A stretch of 64,000 nucleotides of DNA, taken from NCBI GenBank assembly GCA_963851415.1, contig CAWKPF010000002.1:1364001-1428000 (forward strand), written 5' to 3'. This DNA is from CAWKPF01 sp963851415 (GTDB taxonomy: Bacteria; Acidobacteriota; Thermoanaerobaculia; Multivoradales; Multivoraceae). The notes under the pieces are model-generated. The model had not been told where the DNA came from. It did no database searches and worked only from the letters and a program-made list of their open reading frames with translations. The position numbers were made by a program, and so were the translations under genes. Positions 8,971 through 17,824 of the stretch are shown here, piece after piece (the first letter of the stretch is position 1; each line of letters starts with the position of its first letter).

Positions 8971-9561
8971 TCACGGGGGACTGTCCGACCAGGCGCTCAG
9001 GTTCGAGCTCTCGAAGTCGTCTTCGAAGATCCAGGTCACCGCTGGACAGGTCGCCACACCGTAGTTCGCCGCCGAAAGCCCCTTCGTGTCGCGGGCTCGG
9101 ACCGCGTACGAGTGAGTCAGCCCGAGAGTCGGATCGCCGGAGTCTCCCGGCCTGCCGCAGTCGACTCTGAACCCCGGCTGGTAGAAGTCCGCTGGCACGT
9201 AGATCGATCGTTGAAAGAACCCGGAGTGGATCGCCCGGAAGGCGCCGTCGATCGTCAAGGTGAGCTCGATCAGGTAGTCCGGCGTCGCGGTCGACACCGA
9301 TAGATGCTCCCACTGGAGGAAGCACTCGTCGCGACCTGGAGTCAACGCGTAGCAGGTGGCCGACGGGCTGTCGATGAACGAGATCCGCTCCGCCAGTCTC
9401 TCACGAGCGGGACTCTCGCCGTCGGGAGCCTCTCGGTGGGCCTCGTTCTGCCCGCTCGAGAGCGCCGATCCTGTTGCCGGCCACGCACTGCTTCCAAGCG
9501 CAGCCAGTAGACCGACCCAGCCGAGCGCGAGGAATCGCAACGGCATGTATTGGCTCGACAT
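8971..9561 (-). CDS. Secreted protein of unknown function, tagged paralogue
   Basis: 196 residues with an N-terminal signal peptide (FLALGWVGLLAALGSSAW) and a C-terminal WIFEDDFESSNLSAWSDSPP tag. The core shares clear similarity with the neighbouring upstream gene: ERISFIDSPSATCY / ARISFIDSPTVTCY, the ...SGFFQRSIYVP / QGFFQTSMYVP segment, and the GFRVDCG / GFRVPCG segment with matched cysteines. The strands suggest a secreted beta domain with disulfides. I do not recognise the family. It begins 16 bp after the paralogue ends, indicating one transcript. An alternative start is the Met five codons in. Unlike its paralogue it carries the DDFES..W motif at the end. Confidence 0.7.
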   Translation of the reverse strand: MSSQYMPLRFLALGWVGLLAALGSSAWPATGSALSSGQNEAHREAPDGESPARERLAERISFIDSPSATCYALTPGRDECFLQWEHLSVSTATPDYLIELTLTIDGAFRAIHSGFFQRSIYVPADFYQPGFRVDCGRPGDSGDPTLGLTHSYAVRARDTKGLSAANYGVATCPAVTWIFEDDFESSNLSAWSDSPP

Positions 9562-9577
9562 GCGCTGATTCTCGCGG

Positions 9578-10114
9578 TCAGGGGATGAAGGCCGGACAGT
9601 AGGTCGAACCGTAATTGGTCGACTTCAGGTCGGCCGAGTCGCGCGCCCAGATCGTCCAGGCGTAGACAGCGCCCAGGTCCTCCTTGCCGCCATCGCCCAG
9701 TGACCCGCAGGGGACCCGGAATCCGCGGTCACGCATGTTGTACGGCACGTACATCGATGTCTGGAAGAAACCCTGGTGGTAGGCCACGACGCCATAGAGG
9801 TTGATCGTGATCTTCATCTCGATGATGTAGTTGGGAGACGCGCTCACCGAGGTGGAGTACCAGTTGATGAAGCACTGGTTCAGGGCGGGGTTGGGCTGAT
9901 AACAGGTGACCGTGGGCGAGTCGATGAACGAGATTCGCGCGGCCCGGTCGTCGGCCGGGACCTCGGCGACCCTCGTGTTCTCCCCTTCGGTCTCGACAAT
10001 GGTCTGGTAGCCAGCCACCTCGTCACTCGACGGTACTCCTACCTCCTCCTGCGAAAGCACACCCGTAGCCAGCAGAGACAACACCAGCGTCCAACGACAG
10101 ACCGGAATCCACAT
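9578..10114 (-). CDS. Secreted protein of unknown function, untagged paralogue
   Basis: 178 residues. Signal peptide WTLVLSLLATGVLSQ, then a low-complexity linker and a domain paralogous to the downstream gene (matching RISFIDSP, FFQ.S.YVP and GFRV.CG blocks and three conserved cysteines). The protein stops shortly after TYCPAFIP, where the paralogue continues into the DDFESS tag, so the tag seems to be an add-on module. ATG at 10114 has a perfect AGGAGGT six bases upstream; a start at 10138 would lie before this site. Directly upstream is a broken 5'-nucleotidase fragment whose stop is at 10117. Function unknown. Confidence 0.75.
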   Translation of the reverse strand: MWIPVCRWTLVLSLLATGVLSQEEVGVPSSDEVAGYQTIVETEGENTRVAEVPADDRAARISFIDSPTVTCYQPNPALNQCFINWYSTSVSASPNYIIEMKITINLYGVVAYHQGFFQTSMYVPYNMRDRGFRVPCGSLGDGGKEDLGAVYAWTIWARDSADLKSTNYGSTYCPAFIP

Positions 10115-10116
10115 CT

Positions 10117-10572
10117 CTACCTCCTTTGGAGGGACCAACTGTTGGGATACGCAACCAGACTACAACCGACGCCGTGCTCGCACCCCAGATTGCAGCTGGG
10201 GTCTTCGCTCGGCGAGACGCTCAGCTCTCGTTGAGGCGGGTCAGTGCTCGGTGGAGCCACCGGGCTCAACGCGACGAAGTAGTTGACGAGTGCCCCGAGG
10301 TCGTTGCCGCCGTCGACTCTCAACGACGGGTCAATGGTGGCGAACGTGGAGACGTTGTCGCCCCCGTCGGCCAGGAAGTTGTTCACCGTCACCTGATACG
10401 TGGCGGCCGGGTCGAGGGCCACACCGTTCAACCGCACGTTGCTCACCGTGACCGAAATGCAATCACCCGCCACGATCGTCGTGGAAAGGTCGCGGGTGCG
10501 GCCGTTCGAGACGCCGAGGTGCAGCCAAGCTGGAGCGAGCCGACAGGACTGCTGGGCGCGACGGGAATACAT
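10117..10572 (-). pseudogene. 5'-nucleotidase (UshA-like) C-terminal fragment
   Basis: The readable part (about 10249-10488) matches the C-terminal domain of secreted bifunctional 5'-nucleotidases: the VRLNGVALDPAATYQVTVNN strand-turn, the FLADGGDNVSTF active-site loop and GNDLGALVNYF near the end. A full enzyme is 500-600 residues with a metallophosphatase domain first; here only about 80 residues remain and no metal-binding motifs are found upstream. The frame then runs on into unrelated sequence until the stop at 10117, right beside the start of the next gene. This is a relic left by deletion, not a functional gene. Confidence 0.75.
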
Positions 10573-11188
10573 TGGTTCTCCTTGCGGTGACCGAGTCGAC
10601 CCACCTGAGCACGGGAACGAGTGAAAGTAGAGCAACAATCGGGGCCCGGCGCCAGTGGAGCAGAATCAGGACACCCGGGCCAGATGACTCACCGATCGGA
10701 TCCTCGCGCTATCCTCTTGTCGAGTCCCGCGACCACGAAGTCTCTCGAGTGTCGAACCCTCACCCCCAGGAACAAGGAAACACAGGCACCGGCCACGTGT
10801 GGCTATCGCCGTGTCGGGGTTGGCCCTGCTGTCGACCTTGGTCTGGCGGCAGCTGAGGCCCGGCTCGAGAATCCCGAGCCCTCGACGTCGGCAGGCCGCT
10901 CGGGGCGCATGGACGCCTCAGAAGGCACCCCCCGCGAGCCCGAGCTCTCAGAGGCCGAGCAGGGGGACGCCCCAGGGAGATCGGCAAAGAGGCAGCTCCC
11001 TGGACGTTCACTCTCCTACACGCTGACACGTTCGTGCTAGCGTGCTCCCGTGCTCGGGTCACCGGTCGTCGCACCATCGACGAAGCGAAGGACGCCGACC
11101 TTTTGCGACGGAGGAGGTTCGGTCCGCTGAGACTCTCGCTGGCCACTCGACTTCGGACCCATCCGGGCGCTGCGCACGGTCGCACGGC
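10573..11188. other. Intergenic, no gene seen
   Basis: About 600 bp upstream of the second kinase gene. Open frames here lack coding character. It may contain further unrecognisable remains of the 5'-nucleotidase gene on the left and the kinase promoter on the right. Confidence 0.4.
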
Positions 11189-13825
11189 ATGACGCTCTCG
11201 ACCGGCACTCGGCTCGGGCCCTACGAGATCCTCGGTCCTCTCGGCGCGGGGGGCATGGGAGAGGTCTACCGCGCTCGTGACACGCGACTGGGCCGCGTGG
11301 TGGCGCTCAAGATCCTGCCCGACGCCTTCGCCAGAGACCCTGAGCGCCGCGGGCGCTTCGAGCGCGAAGCCAGAGCGATCGCTTCTCTGAGCCATCCGCA
11401 CATCTGCGCTCTCCACGACGTCGGTCACGAGAGAGAGATCGACTTCCTGGTCATGGAGCTGCTCGAGGGTCAGTCACTCGCCGCTCGGCTCGCCTCGGGG
11501 CCGCCGGACCTCGATGTGGCCCTCGTCTGGGCCGTTCAAATCACCGAAGCACTGGCCGCCGCACACCGCCAGGGCATCGTGCATCGCGATCTCAAGCCCG
11601 GCAACGTCATGCTCACCCGGAGGGGCGCGATGCTGCTCGATTTCGGCCTCGCCCGGCTCCGCACCGACCCCGGCCAGCCCATCGGCAGCGAAGCGGAAAC
11701 CGCTCCGGTCACTCGCGAGGGTCAGCTGATCGGCACGCTCGGGTACATGGCCCCCGAGCAGCTCGAGGGAAAACCCGCCGACCTGCGCACCGACGTCTTC
11801 GCCCTGGGCACCCTGCTCTTCGAGATGCTCACCGGCACGCGGGCTTTCGTGGGCGACAACCAGGCAACTCTCATCGGCGCGATCCTGCATGGCAAGGTGC
11901 CCTCGGCGTCGAGCCGCCGCCCGGACGTGCCTCCGGGCCTCGATCGGCTGCTCGACGTCTGTCTGGCGAAGGACCGCGAAGAGCGGTGGTCGAGTGCACA
12001 GGACGTGCTCCACCAGTTGCGCTACATCACCTCCTCCCCGGTGGAAGGACTCTCCTCCGAGGACGGAGCTCCGAAGTCCCGCGAAAGACTCGCGTGGGGA
12101 CTGGCGGCCCTCGCCTCGATCGCGACCGTGATCCTCGGCGGTGTGCTGATCGGAAACAGGAGCTCGTCCGTAGAACCGACCGCAGCGCCCGATCGACTCT
12201 CGATCCTGCCTCCTCCCAGCACGACCATCGCCCCCGGGGAGGCGCCCCAGATCTCACCCGACGGTCGCCACGTGGCCTTCGTCGCGATCGAGCGTTCCGG
12301 TCGTCGGTCCCTCTTCGTGCGCAACCGCGACTCGCTGACCGCGCGGCCCCTGCCGGACACCGACAACGCCTCCCTGCCCTTCTGGGCTCCCGATAGCCAG
12401 CGCCTCGGCTTCTTCGCCGGCGGCCACCTCGAAACGATTTCCCTGGATGCGAGCTCTGCTTCCACCCTGACCGCCGCGCCGGTACCGCGCGGCGGAACCT
12501 GGAACCAGTTCGACGAGATCCTCTTCCTGCGCTTCCCGAATCAGCCCGTCCATCTCATCAAGGTCAGCGGCGGGAGCTCGAGCGCAGTATCGATGGGTCA
12601 AGACGAAGCGACGTGCTGGTTCCCCACATTCCTTCCGGATGGGCGCCACTACCTCTGTTTGGCCGTCGATCCCTTCCGGGCGAGGCCCAAGGAGATTCGC
12701 GTCGCGTCGCTCGACTCCACCGAGACCTCGACGTTGGTGGTGACCGACTTCAGCGCCGCCTTCGATCCGGAAGGCTACGTTCTCTATCGAAGAGGCGCCG
12801 ACGTCGTTTCACAGCCCTTCGACACCGAGGCGCTGCGTTTCACGGGCGATCCGGTGCCGGTCGCCAGCGACGTCGCCTTCAACGCCGTCTCCTACCAGGC
12901 CCTGTTCTCGGTCTCTTCACAGGGCACGATCGCCTATCGCCCGCAGGTCACCGACTCGCAGCTGGTCTGGTTCGACCGCGCGGGAAGGCGACTCGATGCG
13001 GTCACCCCGTCCGGCAGCCACAACACCCTGTGCCTGACCTCCGACGATCGCACCGTCGTCTATGAATCCTCCGACCCGACCAGCGCGTCCGTCGACCTGT
13101 GGGCAGTCGACGCCTCTGGGGGTGCCCCAACCCGCTTGACCTTCGATCCTGAAGTCGACTTCTACCCGATCTGCTCTCCTTCGGAGCCCGAGGTGATCTT
13201 CGCCTCCCTGAAGGACGGGGCCCCGAATCTGTTTCGCCTGAAGCTCAACTCCCCGGGGAAGGACGAAGAGCTCCTGCGTTCGCCGGCACCGACCATTCCC
13301 ACCGACTGGTCGGCCGACGGCACGATCGTGTTCTCTGCCTTCAGTCCCGTCACGAGCTTCGACATCGCGACCTTCTCCGTCGGTGAGGCGCCGACGACCT
13401 TCGCTGGCACCCCGGCCGAAGAACGCAACGGCCGACTGTCACCCGACGGCCGCTGGCTCGCCTACGTGTCCAACGAGAGCGGCCGCTTCGAAGTCGTGGT
13501 GCAACCCTTCCCCCCGACGGGGCCGAGGTGGCAGGTGTCCAGTGGAGGGGGGCTCCAGCCACGCTGGCGACGCGACGGACGCGAGCTCTACTATCTCGGC
13601 CCGGACGACATGCTGATGGCGGTCGAGTTGGCTTCCTCCGGCTCCGACCTGCAGGTGCGGGGGACTTCGGCTCTCTTCCAGACCCGGCTCGCGGGATGGG
13701 AGCCCAACGTCCAGGGCAACCAGTACGACGTGTCGGCGGACGGCCAGCGCTTTCTGGTCAGCACGGCCAGCGAGTCGGCGCACCCCATTCACCTCGTCCT
13801 CGACTGGCGAGCACAGCTGCGCTGA
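11189..13825 (+). CDS. Membrane Ser/Thr protein kinase with TolB-like beta-propeller
   Basis: 878 residues. Hanks-type kinase domain at 10-285: GAGGMGEVYRA glycine loop, Lys41 in VALKI, HRDLKPGN at 132-139, DFG at 151-153 and APE at 188-190. A membrane helix lies at about 301-322. The outer part (335-878) is a propeller of TolB/WD40-like blades with recurring motifs such as APQISPDGRHVAFVA, FWAPDSQRLGFF and RLSPDGRWLAYVSNESG. This architecture is very frequent in Acidobacteria; the propeller presumably senses an extracytoplasmic signal. ATG at 11189 begins directly before the kinase domain; the frame is open 49 codons further upstream but that part is not conserved in character. All catalytic residues are present. 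Confidence 0.92.
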   Translation: MTLSTGTRLGPYEILGPLGAGGMGEVYRARDTRLGRVVALKILPDAFARDPERRGRFEREARAIASLSHPHICALHDVGHEREIDFLVMELLEGQSLAARLASGPPDLDVALVWAVQITEALAAAHRQGIVHRDLKPGNVMLTRRGAMLLDFGLARLRTDPGQPIGSEAETAPVTREGQLIGTLGYMAPEQLEGKPADLRTDVFALGTLLFEMLTGTRAFVGDNQATLIGAILHGKVPSASSRRPDVPPGLDRLLDVCLAKDREERWSSAQDVLHQLRYITSSPVEGLSSEDGAPKSRERLAWGLAALASIATVILGGVLIGNRSSSVEPTAAPDRLSILPPPSTTIAPGEAPQISPDGRHVAFVAIERSGRRSLFVRNRDSLTARPLPDTDNASLPFWAPDSQRLGFFAGGHLETISLDASSASTLTAAPVPRGGTWNQFDEILFLRFPNQPVHLIKVSGGSSSAVSMGQDEATCWFPTFLPDGRHYLCLAVDPFRARPKEIRVASLDSTETSTLVVTDFSAAFDPEGYVLYRRGADVVSQPFDTEALRFTGDPVPVASDVAFNAVSYQALFSVSSQGTIAYRPQVTDSQLVWFDRAGRRLDAVTPSGSHNTLCLTSDDRTVVYESSDPTSASVDLWAVDASGGAPTRLTFDPEVDFYPICSPSEPEVIFASLKDGAPNLFRLKLNSPGKDEELLRSPAPTIPTDWSADGTIVFSAFSPVTSFDIATFSVGEAPTTFAGTPAEERNGRLSPDGRWLAYVSNESGRFEVVVQPFPPTGPRWQVSSGGGLQPRWRRDGRELYYLGPDDMLMAVELASSGSDLQVRGTSALFQTRLAGWEPNVQGNQYDVSADGQRFLVSTASESAHPIHLVLDWRAQLR

Positions 13826-14013
13826 GGCTTCTCCGGTTCGAGCGCACTGGAGCCCGGTCGCCGCTGGTCGGGAGCTGACCGAGATTCGCGTCATCGCCGG
13901 CTTCGTCGACCAGTTGGCTCGACTGGTCCCCGTCGACTGACCTTCCCGTCAGGAAATCCAGATGGCCCTCGTCGCCTCCGCTCCCACCACGGAAGCGGCT
14001 CGAGGCGCAGAGA

Positions 14014-14229
14014 TCAGAGAGAGAACGGCTCGCCAATCGAGTGGGATCGCCTGGCCAGATCCTCACTCGACACCGAGCTTGCCAGCGCGAACAGCAAACG
14101 AGCCACGCGAGCGGGGCCGAGCGGAGTGTTGGCAGCTTTCCTCAGCGCCGCACGATCCTCGAGGGTGGCCTCGGGAAGCTCGCGAGTGAGGTCGAGAACC
14201 GAATCGCTCTCGATCCTGGATTCAGTCAT
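14014..14229 (-). CDS. Small protein overlapping the nucleotidyltransferase gene
   Basis: 71 residues, predicted helical, no signal or membrane segment and no family I recognise. Its ATG at 14229 lies inside the end of the nucleotidyltransferase gene (8-bp overlap with the stop at 14222), so the two are translationally coupled. Coupled small partners are common in nucleotidyltransferase toxin-antitoxin or AbiE-type pairs, but here the small gene comes second and shows no HEPN or DNA-binding motif. Function unknown; a partner role is inferred from the overlap only. Confidence 0.6.
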   Translation of the reverse strand: MTESRIESDSVLDLTRELPEATLEDRAALRKAANTPLGPARVARLLFALASSVSSEDLARRSHSIGEPFSL

Positions 14230-14773
14230 CTCCGGCTTTTCTCCGGTCTTCGTTCAGGTAGTCGTCGAAGAGCTGACCTAGATCGAGATCCTCGAAGTAG
14301 GTGCGGACCTCCGTTCGATCGACACCCGGTAGCGTGGCGAGTTTCGAGATGTCCTGGAGGTCCTGCAGTTTTCTGGACGGATCGTTCTTCAGCGCTCTCA
14401 CTTTCATCGCGATCAGGTGCTCGGGTTTGGGCACGAGGACCTCGATCGAGTCGAGAATCGTCACCCGCCTGGCGTCCGCGAAGAGCTTCCCGGCGGTGTC
14501 GGTGTCGACGTAGACGAAGTCGATCCGGCCGAGCTCGTTGCTTGGATGAAGATGGTTCGAGTAGCCACTGGATCGATAGAGGGTCTCGTACCCCTCCGCC
14601 TCGAGAAACTCGATGACTCGGTCTTGAAGAGCGCGGTCCGTGACGAAGTCGAGGTCGAAGGTGGCCCGTTCGATGCCGTAGGCCAGAAGGCCAAAGCCTC
14701 CGATGATCGCATATGAATGCCCACTCCCCTCGAAGAAGGCACGCAAGCGGTCGGCGACAGATCGAAAGTCCAC
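14222..14773 (-). CDS. Nucleotidyltransferase-fold protein (AbiEii/DUF6036-like)
   Basis: 183 residues. The minimal nucleotidyltransferase signature is clear: IIGGFGLLAYG (Gly25-Gly26) followed by R-x-T-x-DLD, with the metal-binding pair Asp40 and Asp42. The third acidic residue is probably in the strand GRIDFVYVD. The central segment IEVLVPKPEHLIAMKVRAL is typical of AbiEii-like and related stand-alone enzymes that handle tRNA or protein targets. It overlaps the next small gene by 8 bp. No type IV antitoxin of the AbiEi winged-helix kind is visible. It could be a toxin-like NTP transferase or a housekeeping aminoglycoside-type relative. Confidence 0.8.
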   Translation of the reverse strand: MDFRSVADRLRAFFEGSGHSYAIIGGFGLLAYGIERATFDLDFVTDRALQDRVIEFLEAEGYETLYRSSGYSNHLHPSNELGRIDFVYVDTDTAGKLFADARRVTILDSIEVLVPKPEHLIAMKVRALKNDPSRKLQDLQDISKLATLPGVDRTEVRTYFEDLDLGQLFDDYLNEDRRKAGDD

Positions 14774-15302
14774 TCGGCGATGATAGCTGTCCTTCGGCCC
14801 GAGGCGGGAGAGCCCTCGCCCGGAGGCACGCGCCCGAGCCAGGTGAGCGCTACCTGTCGAAGCTCAACCGGAAGTGGTGGGTGGGAAGGGGCTCGACATC
14901 GGCTTCTGAGCGTCCGACGTGGGAGCGCGCAGTGTCTCCTCGGGCTCGGTGAGCGCCGCCGGTTCTCGTTAGCGCCGATCCAGCCATCCGCCGAGCCTCA
15001 GCCGAGCTGGCTGCCTCGCATCGGTCGGTAAAAAGGAGCGGCGGGCAGGGAAATCCTGCCGAAGGCCCGCTCCCGGAGCCCCTCGCGCCCGGACTTCGGA
15101 GCCGGCATGGTCCTTGAACTCCAAACGGTCGCACGCAGCAAGACCGGCGGAACCAGCCTCCGGGAGTGTGTGCGCCAAACGACAACGATGGTCAGGGAAG
15201 TCGAGAAGCACGACAACGTCTACACCGCCGATCTGTCGACCGGACGGATCGGCGTTCACGAGGAGGCGGCCTGGATCGCCCCCCTTGGAGGTCCCCCGAG
15301 TC
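14774..15302. other. Intergenic, no firm gene
   Basis: About 530 bp. A rightward frame from 15107 looks faintly protein-like up to about 15300 but then runs inside the Usp gene in another frame, so it is not called. A hairpin-like GC-rich stretch near 15030-15090 is the only other structure seen. Confidence 0.4.
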
Positions 15303-16292
15303 ATGAGCAAGCAACCATTCACAAAAGAGGCCGTCGCGCAGCAAGCCGCGCAGGAGCCGGCCGCGATCTCTCGGCGACGGGCCCGAGCTTCTCGCCGTCG
15401 GCCTCGACGGATCGTGGTCGGGACCGACGTCCGTGGACGCACCGAGGAGGCCTACCCCGTCATCGTCGAGATCGGTCGGCGCCTGCTGGCCGAGGTCGTG
15501 CTGGTTCACAACTTCGATCCGGCCAGCCGTCCTCGCTACGACACGGGCGCGATGGCCGCGAATCCGGCGGCCCACCTGCGTTCGATCCGAGATCACCTGG
15601 AGCGTCGGCTCGAACAGGCGGCGATGCGTCTCCGAGAGGCGGGGGTTCCGACCTCGGTGACCATCGATGAACAGGCAACGCCCGCCCGGGCCATCCTGGA
15701 GCATGCCAGCGAGATCGACGCCGACCTGATCGTGCTCGTCACCGACGGCGACGAGACATTCTCGGATCGTCTGCTCGGCACCGTGGTCACCGACGTGGTC
15801 CGGGAGGGCCTGTGTCCCGTCCTGAGCCTGACTCCGAGCCAGGCGGCGGACGGTGCCTCCTGGCGGCGCATCCTGGCACCGATCGACTTCAGCGACGAGT
15901 CTCGAGAGGCGCTCCTGGAGGGACTGAGATGGGTCCCCGAGGACGCGCGACTCGATCTGCTGTACGTGGTGGAGCCGGGCTTCCCCACCTTCCACGGTGC
16001 CCGAGGGGCCGGAGGGGATCACTTCGACGCCGAGTCGCTCGAACACTCTTTCTCGAGCGACATCGCGGACTTCTTGAGCGATGTCGACGAGCCGAAGCTG
16101 AAGGTGGAGGCGCACCTGGTCCAGGGCAGCGAGCTGCAGCAGGCACTCGAGCGGGCCGAAGGGCTCGAGGCGGAGCTACTGGTCGTCAATGCGCGGACCA
16201 GCGCCCTGGGACGAAGTCTGGGAGAACAACTCGCCAACCGGCCGCTTCCCTGTCCTGTGCTCGCGGTGCCCGCTCCCGCAGACGATCGGTGA
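15303..16292 (+). CDS. Tandem-domain universal stress protein
   Basis: 329 residues with two Usp domains. The first starts at RRIVVGTDVRG (about 35) and the second at WRRILAPIDFSDESREAL (about 185), each the usual beta-strand carrying the nucleotide-site Asp. The ATP-loop G-2x-G-9x-G(S/T) is weak in domain 1 (LLGTVVTDVV) and in domain 2 appears as NARTSALGRSLGEQLANR, so nucleotide binding is uncertain. Such tandem proteins act in energy starvation and redox stress. ATG at 15303 follows a GGAGG about 12 bases upstream; a longer frame from 15114 is rejected as low-complexity. The superoxide dismutase stub follows 97 bp later in the same direction, perhaps the remains of a stress operon. Confidence 0.85.
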   Translation: MSKQPFTKEAVAQQAAQEPAAISRRRARASRRRPRRIVVGTDVRGRTEEAYPVIVEIGRRLLAEVVLVHNFDPASRPRYDTGAMAANPAAHLRSIRDHLERRLEQAAMRLREAGVPTSVTIDEQATPARAILEHASEIDADLIVLVTDGDETFSDRLLGTVVTDVVREGLCPVLSLTPSQAADGASWRRILAPIDFSDESREALLEGLRWVPEDARLDLLYVVEPGFPTFHGARGAGGDHFDAESLEHSFSSDIADFLSDVDEPKLKVEAHLVQGSELQQALERAEGLEAELLVVNARTSALGRSLGEQLANRPLPCPVLAVPAPADDR

Positions 16293-16389
16293 TGGCGATC
16301 GTTTTCGAACACCTGGAAACGAGCACGAAGCGATCGAAACGATCTGAAGCAATCATGACCACGACGAGTCGAGAAAGGAACTACGACAG

Positions 16390-16464
16390 ATGTACCAACT
16401 CCCCGAACTTCCCTACCCCACCGATGCCCTCGAGCCGTTCATCGATTCGAAGACCATGGAGATC
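16390..16464 (+). pseudogene. sod: Superoxide dismutase, N-terminal stub only
   Basis: The frame starting at ATG 16390 reads MYQLPELPYPTDALEPFI then DSKTMEI, matching the invariant start of Fe/Mn superoxide dismutases (usually ...LPELPYAYDALEPYID..TMEIHHDKHH). The match stops after TMEI at 16464, just before the first metal-ligand His, and the frame continues as unrelated residues to a stop at 16531. The break coincides with the stop codon of the leftward regulator gene (16463-16465). An AAAGGAA site precedes the ATG. A complete enzyme needs about 195 residues, so this is a truncated relic produced by a deletion or rearrangement. Confidence 0.8.
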
Positions 16465-17824
16465 AGGGGGGACCTTCGTTCTCCTGGGCCTCCCGATAAC
16501 TCTTCAAGCGGTTGTAGAGCGTCTTCTGGCTGATGCCGAGAGCCTCGGCCGTCTCCTTACGCCGGTCGTCGAATTCCTCGAGTGTGGCGAGAATCAAGCG
16601 ACGCTCGGCTTCGGCGAGCGATTCGCCGATGCGAATCTGGACGTACGGTCCGCCGACGGGACCCTCGAGGTTCATTCGTACCTCACGGGGGAGGTTCTCC
16701 CTCGTGACCCGATCCCCAGCCAGGATGAAGGCTCGCTCGATGGCGTTCTCGAGCTCCCGAACATTACCCGGCCAGGCGTAGGCAACCAGCGTGTCGATCG
16801 CCTCGTCGGTCAAACGTGTGCGCGCCCCCTCTCTCCGGTTGCAGCGAGTGAGGAAGTGACGTGCCAGCAGCTCGATGTCTTCATCGCGCTCACGCAGGGG
16901 AGGCAGATGAATCGGAAACACCCTCAGTCTGTAATACAGATCCTCTCGCAGATCCCCCTGCTCCACCGCTTCGACGGGATCCCGGTTGCTCGCCGCTACG
17001 ACCCGCACGTCGACATCGAGGCTCTGGTTGCCTCCCACCCGCCTGACCTGACCGGTCTCGAGGACGCGCAGAAGCTTGACCTGGAGCTCGATCGGCATCT
17101 CGGTGATCTCGTCCAGGAAGAGGGTGCTGCCGTCGGCGCGCTCGAAGTAGCCCTCGTGTCGCCGATCCGCTCCCGTGAAGGCGCCACGCTCGTGGCCGAA
17201 GAGCTCGCTCTCGATCAGGTTGGGCGAGATGGCACCGCAGTTGACGGCGAGTATCTCCTTCCGACGCCGCCGACTCAACTGATGAACGGTCTGCGCGACC
17301 AGCTCCTTGCCGGTTCCACTCTCGCCGGTCACCAGAACGGTAGCCTCCGTGGGCGCGACCTGTTCGGCCAGCTCGAACACTCGCTCCATGGCCGAAGAGT
17401 CGCCGATCATCGGACCGAGGCGTCCGACCCCGCGCAGCTGACGTCGCAGATCGGAGACCTCGTCGCGCAACTCGGCGGCACGGGAGTAGCCGCGCAGGAG
17501 GGCGCCGAGCCTCGCAACGTCGATGGGCCGCGACAGACAGTCCACGGCTCCCTGTCGAAGGATCTCGAGGGCGGTCTCGGAAGCGTGCTCGCCGAGGATG
17601 AGTGCGAGATCGATTCCCTGATCGATCTCGGAGAGAAGCTGCAGCCCCTCTCCGTCCTCCAACTCGAGGGCCGCGAGAATGAGGCCCGGTCGCGCTTCGG
17701 AGACCGCCGCCCGCGCTTCGGTCAAACTCGCCGCGAGAAAGAGCTCGAGCGATTCGGCTTCGGTGACCGAGCGCACGGCTGCCGCCGTCTCTGGGTCCGT
17801 GTCCACCAGGAGGACTCTCTTCAT
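16463..17824 (-). CDS. Sigma-54-dependent NtrC-type regulator with degenerate receiver
   Basis: 453 residues in three domains. Receiver-like domain 1-115; AAA+ sigma-54 activator domain about 135-370 with Walker A GESGTGKE (167-174), the GAFTGA sigma-54 contact loop (214-219) and Walker B LFLDE (235-239); and a Fis-type helix-turn-helix near the C-terminus (KETAEALGISQKTLYNRLKSY). In the receiver the phosphoacceptor Asp is replaced by Ala52 (ILAALELEDGEG against the usual LLDLxLPDxDG) and the conserved Lys by Arg99 (LSRP for xxKP). Activation by phosphorylation is therefore unlikely; a ligand, partner protein or constitutive activity is more probable. No histidine kinase is nearby. The gene ends exactly at the SOD breakpoint. 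Confidence 0.92.
   Translation of the reverse strand: MKRVLLVDTDPETAAAVRSVTEAESLELFLAASLTEARAAVSEARPGLILAALELEDGEGLQLLSEIDQGIDLALILGEHASETALEILRQGAVDCLSRPIDVARLGALLRGYSRAAELRDEVSDLRRQLRGVGRLGPMIGDSSAMERVFELAEQVAPTEATVLVTGESGTGKELVAQTVHQLSRRRRKEILAVNCGAISPNLIESELFGHERGAFTGADRRHEGYFERADGSTLFLDEITEMPIELQVKLLRVLETGQVRRVGGNQSLDVDVRVVAASNRDPVEAVEQGDLREDLYYRLRVFPIHLPPLRERDEDIELLARHFLTRCNRREGARTRLTDEAIDTLVAYAWPGNVRELENAIERAFILAGDRVTRENLPREVRMNLEGPVGGPYVQIRIGESLAEAERRLILATLEEFDDRRKETAEALGISQKTLYNRLKSYREAQENEGPP

Noticed and set aside
15100..15120. Possible sigma-54 promoter before the Usp gene
   Set aside because: GGCAT and CTTGAA have roughly right spacing but the -12 GC is missing.
15107..15670. 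Rightward frame of 187 codons before and inside the Usp gene
   Set aside because: The first 60 codons look weakly coding but the rest is an out-of-frame reading of the Usp gene; no family match.
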